From Koleobacter methoxysyntrophicus (GTDB taxonomy: Bacteria > Bacillota > Thermosediminibacteria > Koleobacterales > Koleobacteraceae): a DNA stretch of 64,000 bases. Below are positions 8,120 through 16,878 of the stretch, in pieces (the first letter of the stretch is position 1; each line of letters begins with the position of its first letter). Position numbers and translations under genes: made by a program. The notes beneath the pieces are model-generated. The model ran no database searches and was not told the DNA's origin. It saw only the letters and a program-made list of their open reading frames with translations. The DNA lies in the NCBI RefSeq assembly GCF_017301615.1, contig NZ_CP059066.1:434001-498000 (forward strand), in the 5' to 3' direction.

Positions 8120-9123
8120 ATGCTGAGAATAAAAAATGAAGAATTCAAGTAGCTGAGCGTATTTAACCTATTACTTCCAAAATCATCTTTAGAGCTAAAA
8201 GGGGAACTAGCAGTGGTCGATAAAATACTAGAAGAAGAAGCTTCCCTTGAGCCGTTCATAGAGAAATTCAATTCCAGGTGTGGAAGGCCAAGCACTCCTG
8301 TTGACACATATATACGAATGAAGTATCTCAAATTCAGGTATGAACTTGGATATGAGACCTTATGCAAAGAAGTATCTGACAGCATTTCATAGAAGGCATT
8401 TTGTCATATACCCGTTTGTAAAGAAGTGCCTGATCATAGCACCCTATCAAAACTAACCAAAAGGTTTGGAGAAGACACATTAGAGAAATTAAACACCCTT
8501 ATACTTCAAAAAGCCCTGGAGAAAAAACTAATAAAAGCTAAGAAAATCAGGATAGATACAACAGTAGTAAAATCCAACATACATCATCCTACTGATGCCA
8601 GCCTCCTTTCAGATGGAGTCAAAGTATTGACAAGACTAGTTAAAAAGGTGAAGGATGCAGGTATTGCAGCTAAAGCAGAGTTCCAAGACAGAACAAGGTC
8701 AGTCAAAAAAAGGATACTGAACATAGTAAGATTCACCAAGAACAGGACCAATGAAGCAAAAGAAAATGTCCACAAGACAGTAAAAGAGCTAGTAAAAATA
8801 ACCATAGACGTATTATGCTCAGCCAGCAAGGTTTCTAGCATGGCAAAGAATGAAATAAAAGAAGCACACAACAAATCAAAAGCTATTCTTATACAAAAAC
8901 TCGATGATGCAATTTCCACAGTAGGCAGAGTCATAGAACAAACCAATGAAGTATTAAAAGGCAACACCTCCATCCCCGACAGGATAGTCAGCATTTTTGA
9001 CCAGGGAGCAAGGCCTATAAAAAGAGGCAAGTCAAGGGCTGATGTAGAGTTTGGTAGAAAAGTAACATTGTCAGAGTCAGAAGAAGGCCTTATAATTTGC
9101 AGCCGGGTCGAAAAAGGGAACCC
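8120..9123 (+). pseudogene. ISNCY-type transposase, N-terminal part, two nonsense codons
   Basis: The frame starts ATG at 8120 after GAGGGGTGAAGA and reads MLRIKNEEFK, stop, LSVFNLLLPKSSLELKGEL and so on, through GRPSTPVDTYIRMKYLKFRY and DSIS-stop-KAFCHIPV. The in-frame TAG codons are at 8150-8152 and 8390-8392; the second replaces the Trp usual in this family (DSISWRRFC). The later part contains the typical IRIDTTVVKSNIHHPTDASLL catalytic region. The frame runs to SRVEKGNP at the junction with the nested insertion and resumes at 13495. No full-length transposase can be made. Confidence 0.8.
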
Positions 9124-9218
9124 GGGCTGACCCCTTAAATTTGGACAACTTGTCTTAATAACTAACTAAATCGCAAAATCTTATCGTTTTTTAAGGGGGA
9201 GCGGCGGCCTTGACATCC

Positions 9219-9322
9219 ACCCCGCATGTGGTATTAATTTATCGCCGACGGGGCGGCTCCGGGGGATATACCACAATTTACAGTACCTCCCGTCCGTCTT
9301 TCCATGATACCACATGCGGGGT
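9219..9322. repeat. Large perfect 16-bp inverted repeat in a GC-rich segment
   Basis: ACCCCGCATGTGGTAT (9219-9234) and ATACCACATGCGGGGT (9307-9322) are exact complements 72 bp apart. Outside them GCCTTGA (from 9208) pairs with TCAAGGC, extending the stem with bulges. The loop is GC-rich and itself structured. The segment 9190-9365 holds no ORF I can support. It may be a MITE-like or regulatory structure belonging to the enclosing element. Confidence 0.6.
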
Positions 9323-9370
9323 CTCCGGCTCTCAAGGCTTCCCTTACGGCGCCACCTGCTAATAAGTTTT

Positions 9371-10768
9371 AAGGTTCTTCGCTATTTTGAGTGGATAACA
9401 TCATTAAATAATAACTACTTTCAATATAAAGCAGGCAAACCATAATCAAGGTCACTGGCAATTATGTAAGATATTGTAATGAAATTTTCCTTGTTTCGGT
9501 AACCTCTGGCCCTTGCTTTGGCAGCCTGGATTAAACTGTTCAATCCTTCTAATAGGCCGTTGGTAATCCGAGAAGAAAACCAGTTTAAGATACCTTCCCA
9601 GTGGTCTTTGATGGTGTAGGCAGCCTTAACTATGGGGACCAGCCGGCTGTGGGTGGCCCAAAAGTACCAGTGCTTTAGAAACTCTTCCCCGGCTTTGCGA
9701 TCTGGTTGCTCAAAAAAGCTTCTTAAGGAAAGCTTTATATTATACGCCTTGACTGTATCCAGGTTCTCGTATTTTAGACTCTCTAACTTCTTTTGTTGTT
9801 TTTTGGTAAGTTTCTCTGGGTTCTTTAACCATAAATAACGGGTTTTCTTGAGCAGTTCGTTTTCTTTTGCTTCCGACCGGCGTACTTCATCCACCGCATC
9901 ATTGACGATCTTCATGATGTGGAAGCGGTCAAAGACGAGTTCGGCATTGGCAAGGTGTTCTTTCACCCCAGCCACAAAGGAAGGGCAGAGGTCACAGCAT
10001 ACACTCTCGATTTTTTCTGGCTTCCCGCCGTGCTGGACAAGGTCATTAGTAAAAGCAGAAACGGTTTCTTTACTTTTTCCTTCGCTAGCAAAGAGCAGCT
10101 TAGCTCTTTCCAGGTCCACAAAGAGGGAGATATAATCATGCCCCATTTTTGCTGAGGCTTCGTCGATCCCTATTTTCCGAACACTGGAGTAATCTGCCTT
10201 TGTCCTTGCTTCCTTGACATAGTGCTTGAGAATCCGCCAGAGCCTCGTGTCGTGTTCACCGACCTGTTTAGCAACGGCATTAACCGGCATCTCCTTAATA
10301 TATGCTTCAAAAAGAAGGGTAAAATCACTTCTTGCTCTTGCTCAGGGAACATCAATGGTTTTTACCCCGCAGCCGTGGGGGCATTCAACACGGGGTACTC
10401 CGGCGTGGAGGTATGTTTTGTAATGACGCCATGTTTGTTTTCTGTTATCGTAAACGGGAGCGGCCTTACCGCAAACCGGGCAGGGAAAAGTTGTCCCGGA
10501 GGGATAACCTACCCAGATGTCAAGCCTGAAAATTTTATGTCCTTTTCTTCCCAGGGTGGCGTTAAACCCAGGGCAGCTGCAAAAAGTAATTTGTTATTGA
10601 AAATCATGATAGCTTCCCATTTGAATAAATCTTTGCTGTTATTTCTCTTTTCCCTGCTGGGGATAAACTATCCAGATATTTCTATATTTACCACTTTGGC
10701 TTTTATTGTTATGGGTATTATTAATACAGAAAACATATGTTTACCCACCTAAAATAGCGAAGAACCTT
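9371..10768 (-). mobile_element. ISL3-family insertion sequence, degenerate
   Basis: Perfect 18-bp terminal inverted repeats AAGGTTCTTCGCTATTTT (9371-9388) and AAAATAGCGAAGAACCTT (10751-10768) bound a 1.4-kb element with an ISL3-type transposase on the minus strand. Families of ISL3 type begin GGnTCTTC, in agreement. I could not find a convincing 8-bp target duplication (left flank TAAGTTTT, right flank ATTATTTT). Confidence 0.8.
9421..10607 (-). pseudogene. ISL3-family transposase with frameshift and nonsense codon
   Basis: Read from ATG 10607, frame one gives MIFNNKLLFAAALGLTPPW, the normal ISL3 N-terminus, but hits a stop after KFSGLTSG. A shift near 10525-10535 continues as RLDIWVGYPSGTTFPCPVCG, a zinc-finger region ending VECPHGCGVKTIDVP. 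A TGA at 10342-10344 then replaces the usual Trp before ARARSDFTLLFEA. From MPVNAVAKQ (10290) the rest is intact: DDE region with KIGIDEASAKMGHDYIS, DRFHIMKIVNDAVDEVRR and the C-terminal NGLLEGLNSLIQAAKARARGY. Two lesions make it inactive unless suppressed. Confidence 0.82.
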
Positions 10769-10907
10769 ATTATTTTATCAACTTAAGACACGTTGTCCAA
10801 GATTATTAGACCAGCTAGAAAAAGTCAAGGGGTAACTATTCAGCATCCATAATAAATTTTTAAAAAAAGTACTGGACTCAGCTTTAACTTCATGGTAAAA
10901 TTAAACC

Positions 10908-11795
10908 ATGGAGACAAAGCGAAATTTCACCAAACCCAAAATAACAGAAGAAGAAATAGCCCTTATTAACCGGCTAATAGCAGAAAATCCTTCGTGGGGT
11001 CGCAGCAAACTATCACAGGAGCTGTGCCGTATATGGAATTGGTGCGGCCCTAACGGCCAGATCAAGGACATATCGTGTAGAGCCCTGCTTCGAAAGCTTG
11101 ATGCCAAAGGATTGATAAAGCTACCGCCCCGGATATGTAACGGTAGAAAAGCCGGAAGCAGGGACAAGGTACAGGTAATGACCCATGACACAACCCCTGT
11201 TACTGTATCTATCAGGGATTTACTGCCCTTGAAGGTAGAGGTTATTCGAAAGAGCGGTCCCTTGCTTACCGAATTCAAGTCCCTTTTGGTACAGTATCAC
11301 TACCTGGGTTTTGATATGACTGTAGGCGAAAACATGAAATATATGGTCTACAGCCGGGATGGGATCTTGCTTTCTTGTCTACTATTCGGTTCAGCTGCAT
11401 GGTCATGTGCTCCGAGGGATAAATTTATCGGCTGGGAAGCTACAGCCCGTAAAAACAACCTCTATCTTATCACCAATAACACACGATTTCTGATCCTTCC
11501 CTGGGTTAAAGTTCCCCATCTAGCCAGCCACATCCTCGGTCTAATCTGCCGCAGGATATCATCTGACTGGCAGGAGAAATACGGGCATAGTGTCTATCTT
11601 CTGGAAACCTTTGTGGAACGAGACAGGTTCAAGGGCACCTGCTACAAGGCAGCAAACTGGATCCATGTAGGAGAAACCACCGGCAGGAGCCGCAATGACC
11701 GCTACAACAATTTGAGAGTACCCATAAAAGACATCTTTCTGTATCCTTTGAACAAGAACTTCAGGGAGGTGCTCGCTTATGATGCCACCCCTTGA
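10908..11795 (+). CDS. DUF4338 (DruA-like) protein of the IS66 element
   Basis: A 295-aa protein. The N-terminal third is an HTH-like region (KITEEEIALINRLIAENPSWGRSKLSQELCRIWNW) followed by CRALLRKLDAKGLIKLPP. The central part is the DUF4338 core, with VQYHYLGFDMTVGENMKYMVYSRDG, FGSAAWSCAPRDKFIGW and FLILPWVKVPHLASHILG. The C-terminus has VYLLETFVERDRFKGTCYKAANW and VGETTGRSRNDR. The family contains DruA of the Druantia phage-defence system, but here it sits inside IS66 inverted repeats and overlaps the transposase start by 17 bp. It should therefore be read as a transposon gene. Its role in transposition is unknown. Confidence 0.85.
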   Translation: METKRNFTKPKITEEEIALINRLIAENPSWGRSKLSQELCRIWNWCGPNGQIKDISCRALLRKLDAKGLIKLPPRICNGRKAGSRDKVQVMTHDTTPVTVSIRDLLPLKVEVIRKSGPLLTEFKSLLVQYHYLGFDMTVGENMKYMVYSRDGILLSCLLFGSAAWSCAPRDKFIGWEATARKNNLYLITNNTRFLILPWVKVPHLASHILGLICRRISSDWQEKYGHSVYLLETFVERDRFKGTCYKAANWIHVGETTGRSRNDRYNNLRVPIKDIFLYPLNKNFREVLAYDATP

Positions 11796-13206
11796 AGTTA
11801 TAGTAGAAATCAGCCGCTGTACCAAACCTACACAGGACTACTTCAAGACCCTCCAGGAAGAAAATGCCCGACTTGAGGAAGAGAACAAAGTCTTGCGTGA
11901 ACAACTCAACCAGAACAGCAAAAACAGCAGCAAACCACCGTCAACAGATGTTTTTGTCAAACCCCGCAGCTTGAGGAAAAAAAGCGGGAAAAAACCAGGG
12001 GGTCAACCTGGACATAAGGGCAGCACCCTGAAGAAGATTTCTAACCCAGATCGCATTGAGGTTCATGAAGTCAAGCACTGCAGCCACTGTGGTAAAGACC
12101 TGTCACAAGTTTTGGCACAGGAGTATAAAATCAGACAAATCCATGAAATTGAAATCAAGCGGATAGTAACCGAGCACAGAGCAGAAGTCAAACAATGTAT
12201 CCGCTGCAGACACACAAACATTGCTGAGTTCCCGGCAGATATAACCCATTACATCCAGTATGGCCCTACGTACCGCACTATCATGGTCTGCTTAAACCAG
12301 GGTCATTTTGTGCCTTATGACCGACTTTCTGAAATCAGCTCTCATATCTTCGGTATTCCTGTCAGCACAGGAAGCTTGGTAAATATGGTAGAACAATGCC
12401 ATCAACAACTCGAAGAAGCAGAAAAATATATCAAGGAAAAGCTTATCGCCTCCGATATCCTGCACACCGATGAAACAGGCATGCGGCTAAACGGCAAAAC
12501 AAACTGGCTTCATACAGCTGGTAATGAGCAGTATACCTATTATGCCAGCCATAAAAAGCGTGGCAGTGATGCAACACAGGAAATCAATATACTTCCACAG
12601 TTTACCGGTACAGTTGTTCATGACTTCTGGAAACCGTATTTTAAATACGATCGGTGTAATCATGCCCTGTGTAATGCTCATATCCTCCGGGAACTTAATG
12701 GTATCATTGAAAACACAGGGCAAAAATGGGCTGAAGACATGAAACAACTGCTGCTTGAGATAAAGACAGAAACAGACAAAGCAGGCGGTGCCCTGGATGA
12801 AGCCGCGGCAGCAAAGTATGAAACACAGTATGATGCGATATTGGTTTTAGCAGACTTGGAAAACCCTGTTGACAAGGAAGCTGTAGCTAAAAATAATCGC
12901 CGGGGCCGTAAGAAAAAGAGCAAGGCACAGAATCTGATTGAAAGACTCAAGCTGCACAAACATCAGATACTGCTCTTTATGCAGGACCCGAAGGTCCCTT
13001 TTGATAATAACCTGGCAGAAAGGGATATCCGCATGGCAAAACTGCATCTCAAGATATCCGGTGGCTTTCGGTCGCAGAAAGGTCAGGATGCCTTCTGCCG
13101 CATTAGAAGCTATATTTCGTCTGCCAACAAGCAGAATGTCTCCATGTTTTCTGCTATTTATGCTGCTATGAAAGGATCACCTCTGTTTACCGGCAATCTG
13201 CCTTAG
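11779..13206 (+). CDS. IS66-family transposase (TnpC-type)
   Basis: A 475-aa apparently intact transposase. In order: an N-terminal coiled coil (LQEENARLEEENKVLREQLNQ), a linker with KPPSTD and KKPGGQPGHKGS, a zf-IS66 finger (CSHCGKDL and CIRCRHTN), then the DDE domain with HTDETGMRLNGKTNWLH, VHDFWKPYFKYDRCNHALCNAHILREL and NLAERDIRMAKLHLKISGGFRS, and an IS66 C-terminal tail. It starts within the end of the DUF4338 gene, which suggests translational coupling. The canonical TnpA and TnpB partners are absent. Confidence 0.9.
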   Translation: MMPPLEVIVEISRCTKPTQDYFKTLQEENARLEEENKVLREQLNQNSKNSSKPPSTDVFVKPRSLRKKSGKKPGGQPGHKGSTLKKISNPDRIEVHEVKHCSHCGKDLSQVLAQEYKIRQIHEIEIKRIVTEHRAEVKQCIRCRHTNIAEFPADITHYIQYGPTYRTIMVCLNQGHFVPYDRLSEISSHIFGIPVSTGSLVNMVEQCHQQLEEAEKYIKEKLIASDILHTDETGMRLNGKTNWLHTAGNEQYTYYASHKKRGSDATQEINILPQFTGTVVHDFWKPYFKYDRCNHALCNAHILRELNGIIENTGQKWAEDMKQLLLEIKTETDKAGGALDEAAAAKYETQYDAILVLADLENPVDKEAVAKNNRRGRKKKSKAQNLIERLKLHKHQILLFMQDPKVPFDNNLAERDIRMAKLHLKISGGFRSQKGQDAFCRIRSYISSANKQNVSMFSAIYAAMKGSPLFTGNLP

Positions 13207-13276
13207 CTCAGTTTTGTTTTTATGGTTAATCCAAGGGATATCTGTGTACTTTTTTAACGTCATGCTGAATAGTTAC

Positions 13277-13475
13277 AAAAAATTTTTCTTTAGTGATCAA
13301 ATAGAGTGAAGGATTGACCATTAAAGTTAATATATGGAATATATGGAAGTTGGCATGGGTATTGATCCCGAATATTGTGGAAAATGTGCTTGTTATTGTT
13401 CGGTCAATCCAACCTCTGAATTGATAAGTTTGATGTAACTTTGTTACAAATACATTATACCAGGGGGCTAATAAG
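13277..13475. other. Unassigned segment between the IS66 end and the ISNCY junction
   Basis: About 200 bp without a supported gene. It contains a 9-bp inverted repeat GGATTGACC (13311-13319) / GGTCAATCC (13402-13410) and a small TGTAAC/GTTACA palindrome near 13435. It ends in TAAGGGGTC, which is complementary to GACCCCTTA at 9129-9137, the other edge of the inserted block. That suggests the two edges are remnants of one element's termini. Confidence 0.45.
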
Positions 13476-13494
13476 GGGTCGAAAAAGGGAACCC

Positions 13495-13873
13495 TGCTGA
13501 CAAAACCCTAGCCGTACCTATAGTAGAGAAGACTATAGATGTTTTAAATAAAGCTCCCGAAGAAGTTGCTGGAGATAGAGGTTTTTACTCCAGCAAAAAT
13601 GAACAGGAAATACAAAGTCTTAATGTAAAACATGTGGCTTTTCCTAAACCAGGCAAGAAAAGTGAAAATAGAGTAAAACATGAGCGCCAGCATTGGTTTA
13701 AAAGGTTAACACGATGGCGTTCTGGCAGTGAAGCCACTATTAGCCTGTTGAAAAGGAAATATGGTTTTGATGTATGCCTCTTCCATGGTGAGAATACAGG
13801 CATATGGGTCAATCTGTCCATTTTTACCCATAATGTCACCAAAATTGCCAGAATTATGGCACAAACCTGCTGA
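13495..13873 (+). pseudogene. ISNCY-type transposase, C-terminal part
   Basis: Following the second copy of the 19-bp repeat the frame continues exactly where 8120-9123 left off: SRVEKGNP then ADKTLAVPIVEKTIDVLNKA, DRGFYSSKNEQEIQSLNVKH and the C-terminal catalytic motif RLTRWRSGSEATISLLKRKYG, ending at a TGA at 13871-13873. It is the separated 3' third of the transposase and has no start of its own. Confidence 0.85.
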
Positions 13874-14153
13874 AAAATGGTAGAATAAAGAAAATAATGG
13901 GTAAAGACTTTGTTATAAATGCCCCGTGAAAAGGGTTAAGATTTAAAATTGAGTTTTTCAATGGTAACTACTTAATAGCCTGAACGTTATATTCATTACT
14001 AGCTTATTCACTTACGGTTGAAAAAAGTGAGAGAGGCCTCAGATTTTTACTATAAATATTACCCAAACATTCTAATCATAATAGGAGAAACTTACGTTAC
14101 TCTTATGGACAACCATGTTAAAGAAGTAACAAAACCTGATTTTGTATAGAAAA

Positions 14154-14267
14154 ATGAAGGTAATTGAAGAAGCAGAAGAAATTTTGCCTGATGATTCTTT
14201 TGTGCCATATTGGGAAGCTAGCATACTTTTTCCAGCAAGAGCTTATAGTGAGTGTTGTAATGTTTAA
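14154..14267 (+). CDS. Small 37-aa peptide ORF with C-terminal Cys-Cys, candidate precursor or remnant
   Basis: An ATG-to-TAA frame of 37 codons, 67 bp before the radical SAM start. It starts MKVIEEAEEILPDD (acidic, helix-prone), then FVPYWEASILFP, and ends AYSECCNV. The layout (acidic leader-like half, hydrophobic/aromatic half, Cys-Cys near the C-terminus, next to a radical SAM enzyme and an exporter) is what a RiPP precursor could look like. Against it: no clear Shine-Dalgarno precedes the ATG, and an overlapping frame upstream (MDNHVKEVTKPDFV, stop) could mean this is the tail of a frameshifted older gene. I do not recognise the peptide family. Confidence 0.35.
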   Translation: MKVIEEAEEILPDDSFVPYWEASILFPARAYSECCNV

Positions 14268-14334
14268 TATCTCTTAAAATTATGAATTTACTTAAACATA
14301 ACTATTTGAAATTATGGAGGGGGGTATAAATTAT

Positions 14335-15756
14335 ATGGAAGAAAAAAGAATACTTCCTTTAAAGCCTTTTAATAGTAATTGTATTAAGTTTATTTTGGCT
14401 TTTCCTGATTATTATGAATATGGGTTACCAAATTTAGCTATTCAAGTTTTGTATAGAAAACTTTATAAAATACGTGATGTGTTACCAGATAGGTATTATT
14501 TATATACAGATGATTCAAAAGAGAAGGACAAAATCTTAGAGTATAAAATACCATTAAAAGAGGCAGATATTGTAGGATTTTCAATTCCTTACGAAGGGGT
14601 AATATTAAATTTTATTAAAATATTAGATATTTGTGGTATACCATATAAAGCAAGCCAGCGACAAGAAAATGATCCAATAATAGTATGCGGCGGGCCTGTA
14701 GTTAATTGCAATCCATTACCAATAGCTCCCTTTGGTGATATTTTTATTTTAGGAGAAGGAGAAGAATTAATTAAGGATTTAGTGAATTTATATAAGAATC
14801 ACAAAAAAAATGGTTATTTTAATAAGAAGAATTTTTTAAATTGTGTATCACAACTTAGGGGTTGTTATGTGCCAGCTGTCCACGGCTTTCACGGGTATGG
14901 ATTAATAAAACAAACAAAACCCATTGATATTAATCAATTTCCATCTCATAGTATTTTTATTAGCAAAAATACAATTTATGGTGAAGAAACTTTCTCTATA
15001 GAACTTCGACGAGGATGTAATCAAAGATGTAGATTTTGTTATATGGGAACAAGGCTGAGGCCAGCAAGAACATTAAAAGAGAGTACTTTTAAGGATTTAG
15101 TCGATATTGGGTTAAGATATTCAAGAATTATTAAGCTATTTTACGAGGGTTTGGATCCAGAATATGTTGAGCAATGCTTAGAGTATATTAGAGGAAAAGG
15201 AGGAAAAGTTCGCATCGGTTCTCAAAGATTAGATAAACTTTCAGAAAGAATTATAAAAATTATTGGAGAGGCAGGGCAGAGGAAGTTAACAGTGGCACCG
15301 GAGACTACAGAAAGATTGAGAGGAGTTATTGGGAAACAGAAAATAAGAAATAAAGATATACTTAAAATTGTAGAAATATCAAGTAATTGTGGAATACCTG
15401 ATTTTGGTTTGTATTTTATAATAGGATTACCATTTGAGACCATTAGAGATATAGATGAAATTGCTGATTTTATTATGGAAGTTCGAGAGAAAATGAATAG
15501 TTTAGGTAATATCAATGGCTATCTTGAAATAGGTCTTAATATGTTATATCCGAAACCTTGGACCCCCTTTCAATATGCTTGTACGATTTTGCCTAATGAA
15601 GCAGAGGGAAGATTACAGTACTTGATTTCAAAACTTTCTAAAGGAGGATATAAAGTTGTAGTTTCCACTGATGTCGTAGATGAAAAAGTTGAAAGGAAGA
15701 AGGAAAGTGTTTATAAAAACCTTATAAAAATAGAAACAACAATTGGTACTCTATAA
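14335..15756 (+). pseudogene. B12-binding radical SAM protein (TIGR03960-like), N-terminal part, cut by IS3
   Basis: The frame starts ATG 14335 after GGAGGGGGG. The N-terminal region resembles a B12-binding-like fold (DIVGFSIPYEGVILNF, IIVCGGPVVNCNPLPIAPFGD, FILGEGEEL), followed by the radical SAM core with RRGCNQRCRFCYMG, a CxxxCxxC iron-sulfur motif. FDW-type elements follow, such as KLTVAPETTERLRGVIGKQ and DFGLYFIIGLPFET. The order matches the TIGR03960 family of B12-binding radical SAM proteins, whose function is unknown. After KNLIKIETTI the frame enters the IS3 element (GTL, stop). The missing C-terminus lies at 17249-17548. A truncated but folded enzyme remains possible, since the catalytic core is complete. 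Confidence 0.75.
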
Positions 15757-16019
15757 TGCCCCCCGTTGTCAAGACATATTTTGAAAAAATTTAAGCTACT
15801 TTTTACAACCCCTTTCTTTTAGATGTTTTGTGTACTTCAAAGTCTCTAGCAAAGCCAGAGCAAAAAAGTTTTTTAAGCGCTGTTTACAATGAGTGGGGCC
15901 CGTATGATAGCCTGCCAAGGCGACAGCCGCACTTCCCTCAATGCCACATCTGCATAGCCCTTCTACGAGGGATGGGTGGCTGTCTTTTCGGCTGTTTTTC
16001 ATATGGGGGAGGCTCGTTG

Positions 16020-16859
16020 TCAACTGGATTCTTGAAAAAGTTTTTTGCCCCCTATTTCCCCAAAATAAACTTCTGCAGGTGTTTTATACCCTAGTGACTG
16101 ATGAGGTCTTTCATAGTTGTACTCATCAATATACTCTGTTATTCCTTGTCTTACCTGCCTTGGAGTCTCATACTCCATTCTGTAAATCTTTTCGTACTTT
16201 AAAGAGCGGAAAAAGCGCTCTGTTATTGCATTATCTGTGGCTCTGCCTTTACCATCCATACTGATTTTTATGTTGTTCTCTTTAAGTAAATCTATATAAT
16301 CGTTACAGGTAAAATGACTTCCTTGATCACTGTTAATTATTTCAGGCTTTCCCGTTATTAATCCTTTCCTTACAGCTGTAAGTACAAATGATTTCTCCAG
16401 GGTTTGTGAAAGCTCCCAACTGACAATGTACCTGGAGTGCCAGTCAATTAATGCCACAAGATACATCCAGCCATGCTTCATCCGTATATAGGTAATATCT
16501 ATTCCAAAAACCTGATTAGGACGCTCTATTGGTAAATTTCTCAGTAAGTATGGGTATGTATGATGCTGCTTGTTTCTCTTACTTAAGTTCGGACCTGGAC
16601 ATATACCGTATATACCCATTTCACGCATATACCTTCTTACCCTTTTGCGGTTTATTTCATACCCATAACGCTTTAGCATCGCTGTTATCCGCCTGTATCC
16701 ATATGTAGGCCATCTGGTATAGATCTCATCAATCTTGTGCTTTATTTCAATTTCCTCAGGTGATATTGGCACAGGTGTATAGTATATGCTTGTCCTGTTA
16801 ATATCTAGAAGCTCGCATTGACGCTTAACTGTAATTTCCTTGCTATCCTTTTCAACCAT
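16020..16859 (-). CDS. IS3-family transposase OrfB (integrase catalytic domain)
   Basis: A 279-aa OrfB with an HTH_21 region (RQCELLDINRTSIYY, YGYRRITAMLKRYGY) and an rve integrase core showing the DDE residues in FGIDITYIRMKHGW, EIINSDQGSHFT and KGRATDNAITERFFRSLK, then the tail EYNYERPHQSLGYKTPAEVY. It is expressed together with orfA, most likely through a -1 frameshift at the A9 run (T9 on the plus strand, 16897-16905) near the orfA end, which would give the OrfAB fusion. Confidence 0.92.
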   Translation of the reverse strand: MVEKDSKEITVKRQCELLDINRTSIYYTPVPISPEEIEIKHKIDEIYTRWPTYGYRRITAMLKRYGYEINRKRVRRYMREMGIYGICPGPNLSKRNKQHHTYPYLLRNLPIERPNQVFGIDITYIRMKHGWMYLVALIDWHSRYIVSWELSQTLEKSFVLTAVRKGLITGKPEIINSDQGSHFTCNDYIDLLKENNIKISMDGKGRATDNAITERFFRSLKYEKIYRMEYETPRQVRQGITEYIDEYNYERPHQSLGYKTPAEVYFGEIGGKKLFQESS

Positions 16860-16878
16860 TGCCTTACGCTCAGATTTG

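Larger units (their letters stand above)
9141..10800. repeat. 18-bp inverted repeats bracketing the ISL3 element (possible older element)
   Basis: TTGGACAACTTGTCTTAA (9141-9158) and TTAAGACACGTTGTCCAA (10783-10800) are inverted repeats with one mismatch. They enclose a GC-rich hairpin segment and the ISL3 element. The left repeat is preceded by CTGACCCCTTAAAT, resembling ends of IS3-type elements. Downstream of the right repeat a short frame reads RLLDQLEKVKG and is cut by the IS66 element. I infer a worn element that received ISL3 and IS66 insertions; its family is not identified. Confidence 0.45.
10832..13276 (+). mobile_element. IS66-family element carrying a DUF4338 gene in place of tnpA/tnpB
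   Basis: Perfect 15-bp inverted repeats GTAACTATTCAGCAT (10832-10846) and ATGCTGAATAGTTAC (13262-13276), starting with the GTAA typical of IS66, define a 2,445-bp element. It holds two overlapping plus-strand genes: a DUF4338 protein and an IS66 transposase. No flanking 8-bp duplication is evident (GTCAAGGG left, AAAAAATT right), so a deletion or later rearrangement at an edge is likely. Confidence 0.82.
8011..13970 (+). mobile_element. ISNCY-type insertion sequence split by a nested 4.35-kb insertion
   Basis: The ends carry 17-bp imperfect inverted repeats: TAGTTTTCATTGAAAAA (8011-8027) and TTTTTCAATGGTAACTA (13954-13970), 15 of 17 matching. Between them lies one transposase gene in two parts (8120-9123 and 13495-13873). 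The gene is interrupted by 9124-13475, and a 19-bp direct repeat (GGGTCGAAAAAGGGAACCC) stands at 9105-9123 and 13476-13494. No clear target-site duplication was found outside the outer ends. The element is dead: two nonsense codons plus the insertion. Confidence 0.7.

Noticed and set aside
8083-8385. 100-codon minus-strand ORF over the ISNCY 5' end
   Set aside because: Antisense shadow of the decayed transposase, whose own frame matches the family through two stop codons.
10908-11795. Reading the DUF4338 gene as part of a Druantia defence system
   Set aside because: No DruB-E genes nearby, and the gene is inside IS66 inverted repeats and overlaps the transposase.
15796-16023. 75-codon ORF after IS3 orfB
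   Set aside because: Lies in the non-coding left end of the IS3 element; no ribosome-binding site and low-complexity composition; best explained as IS terminal DNA.
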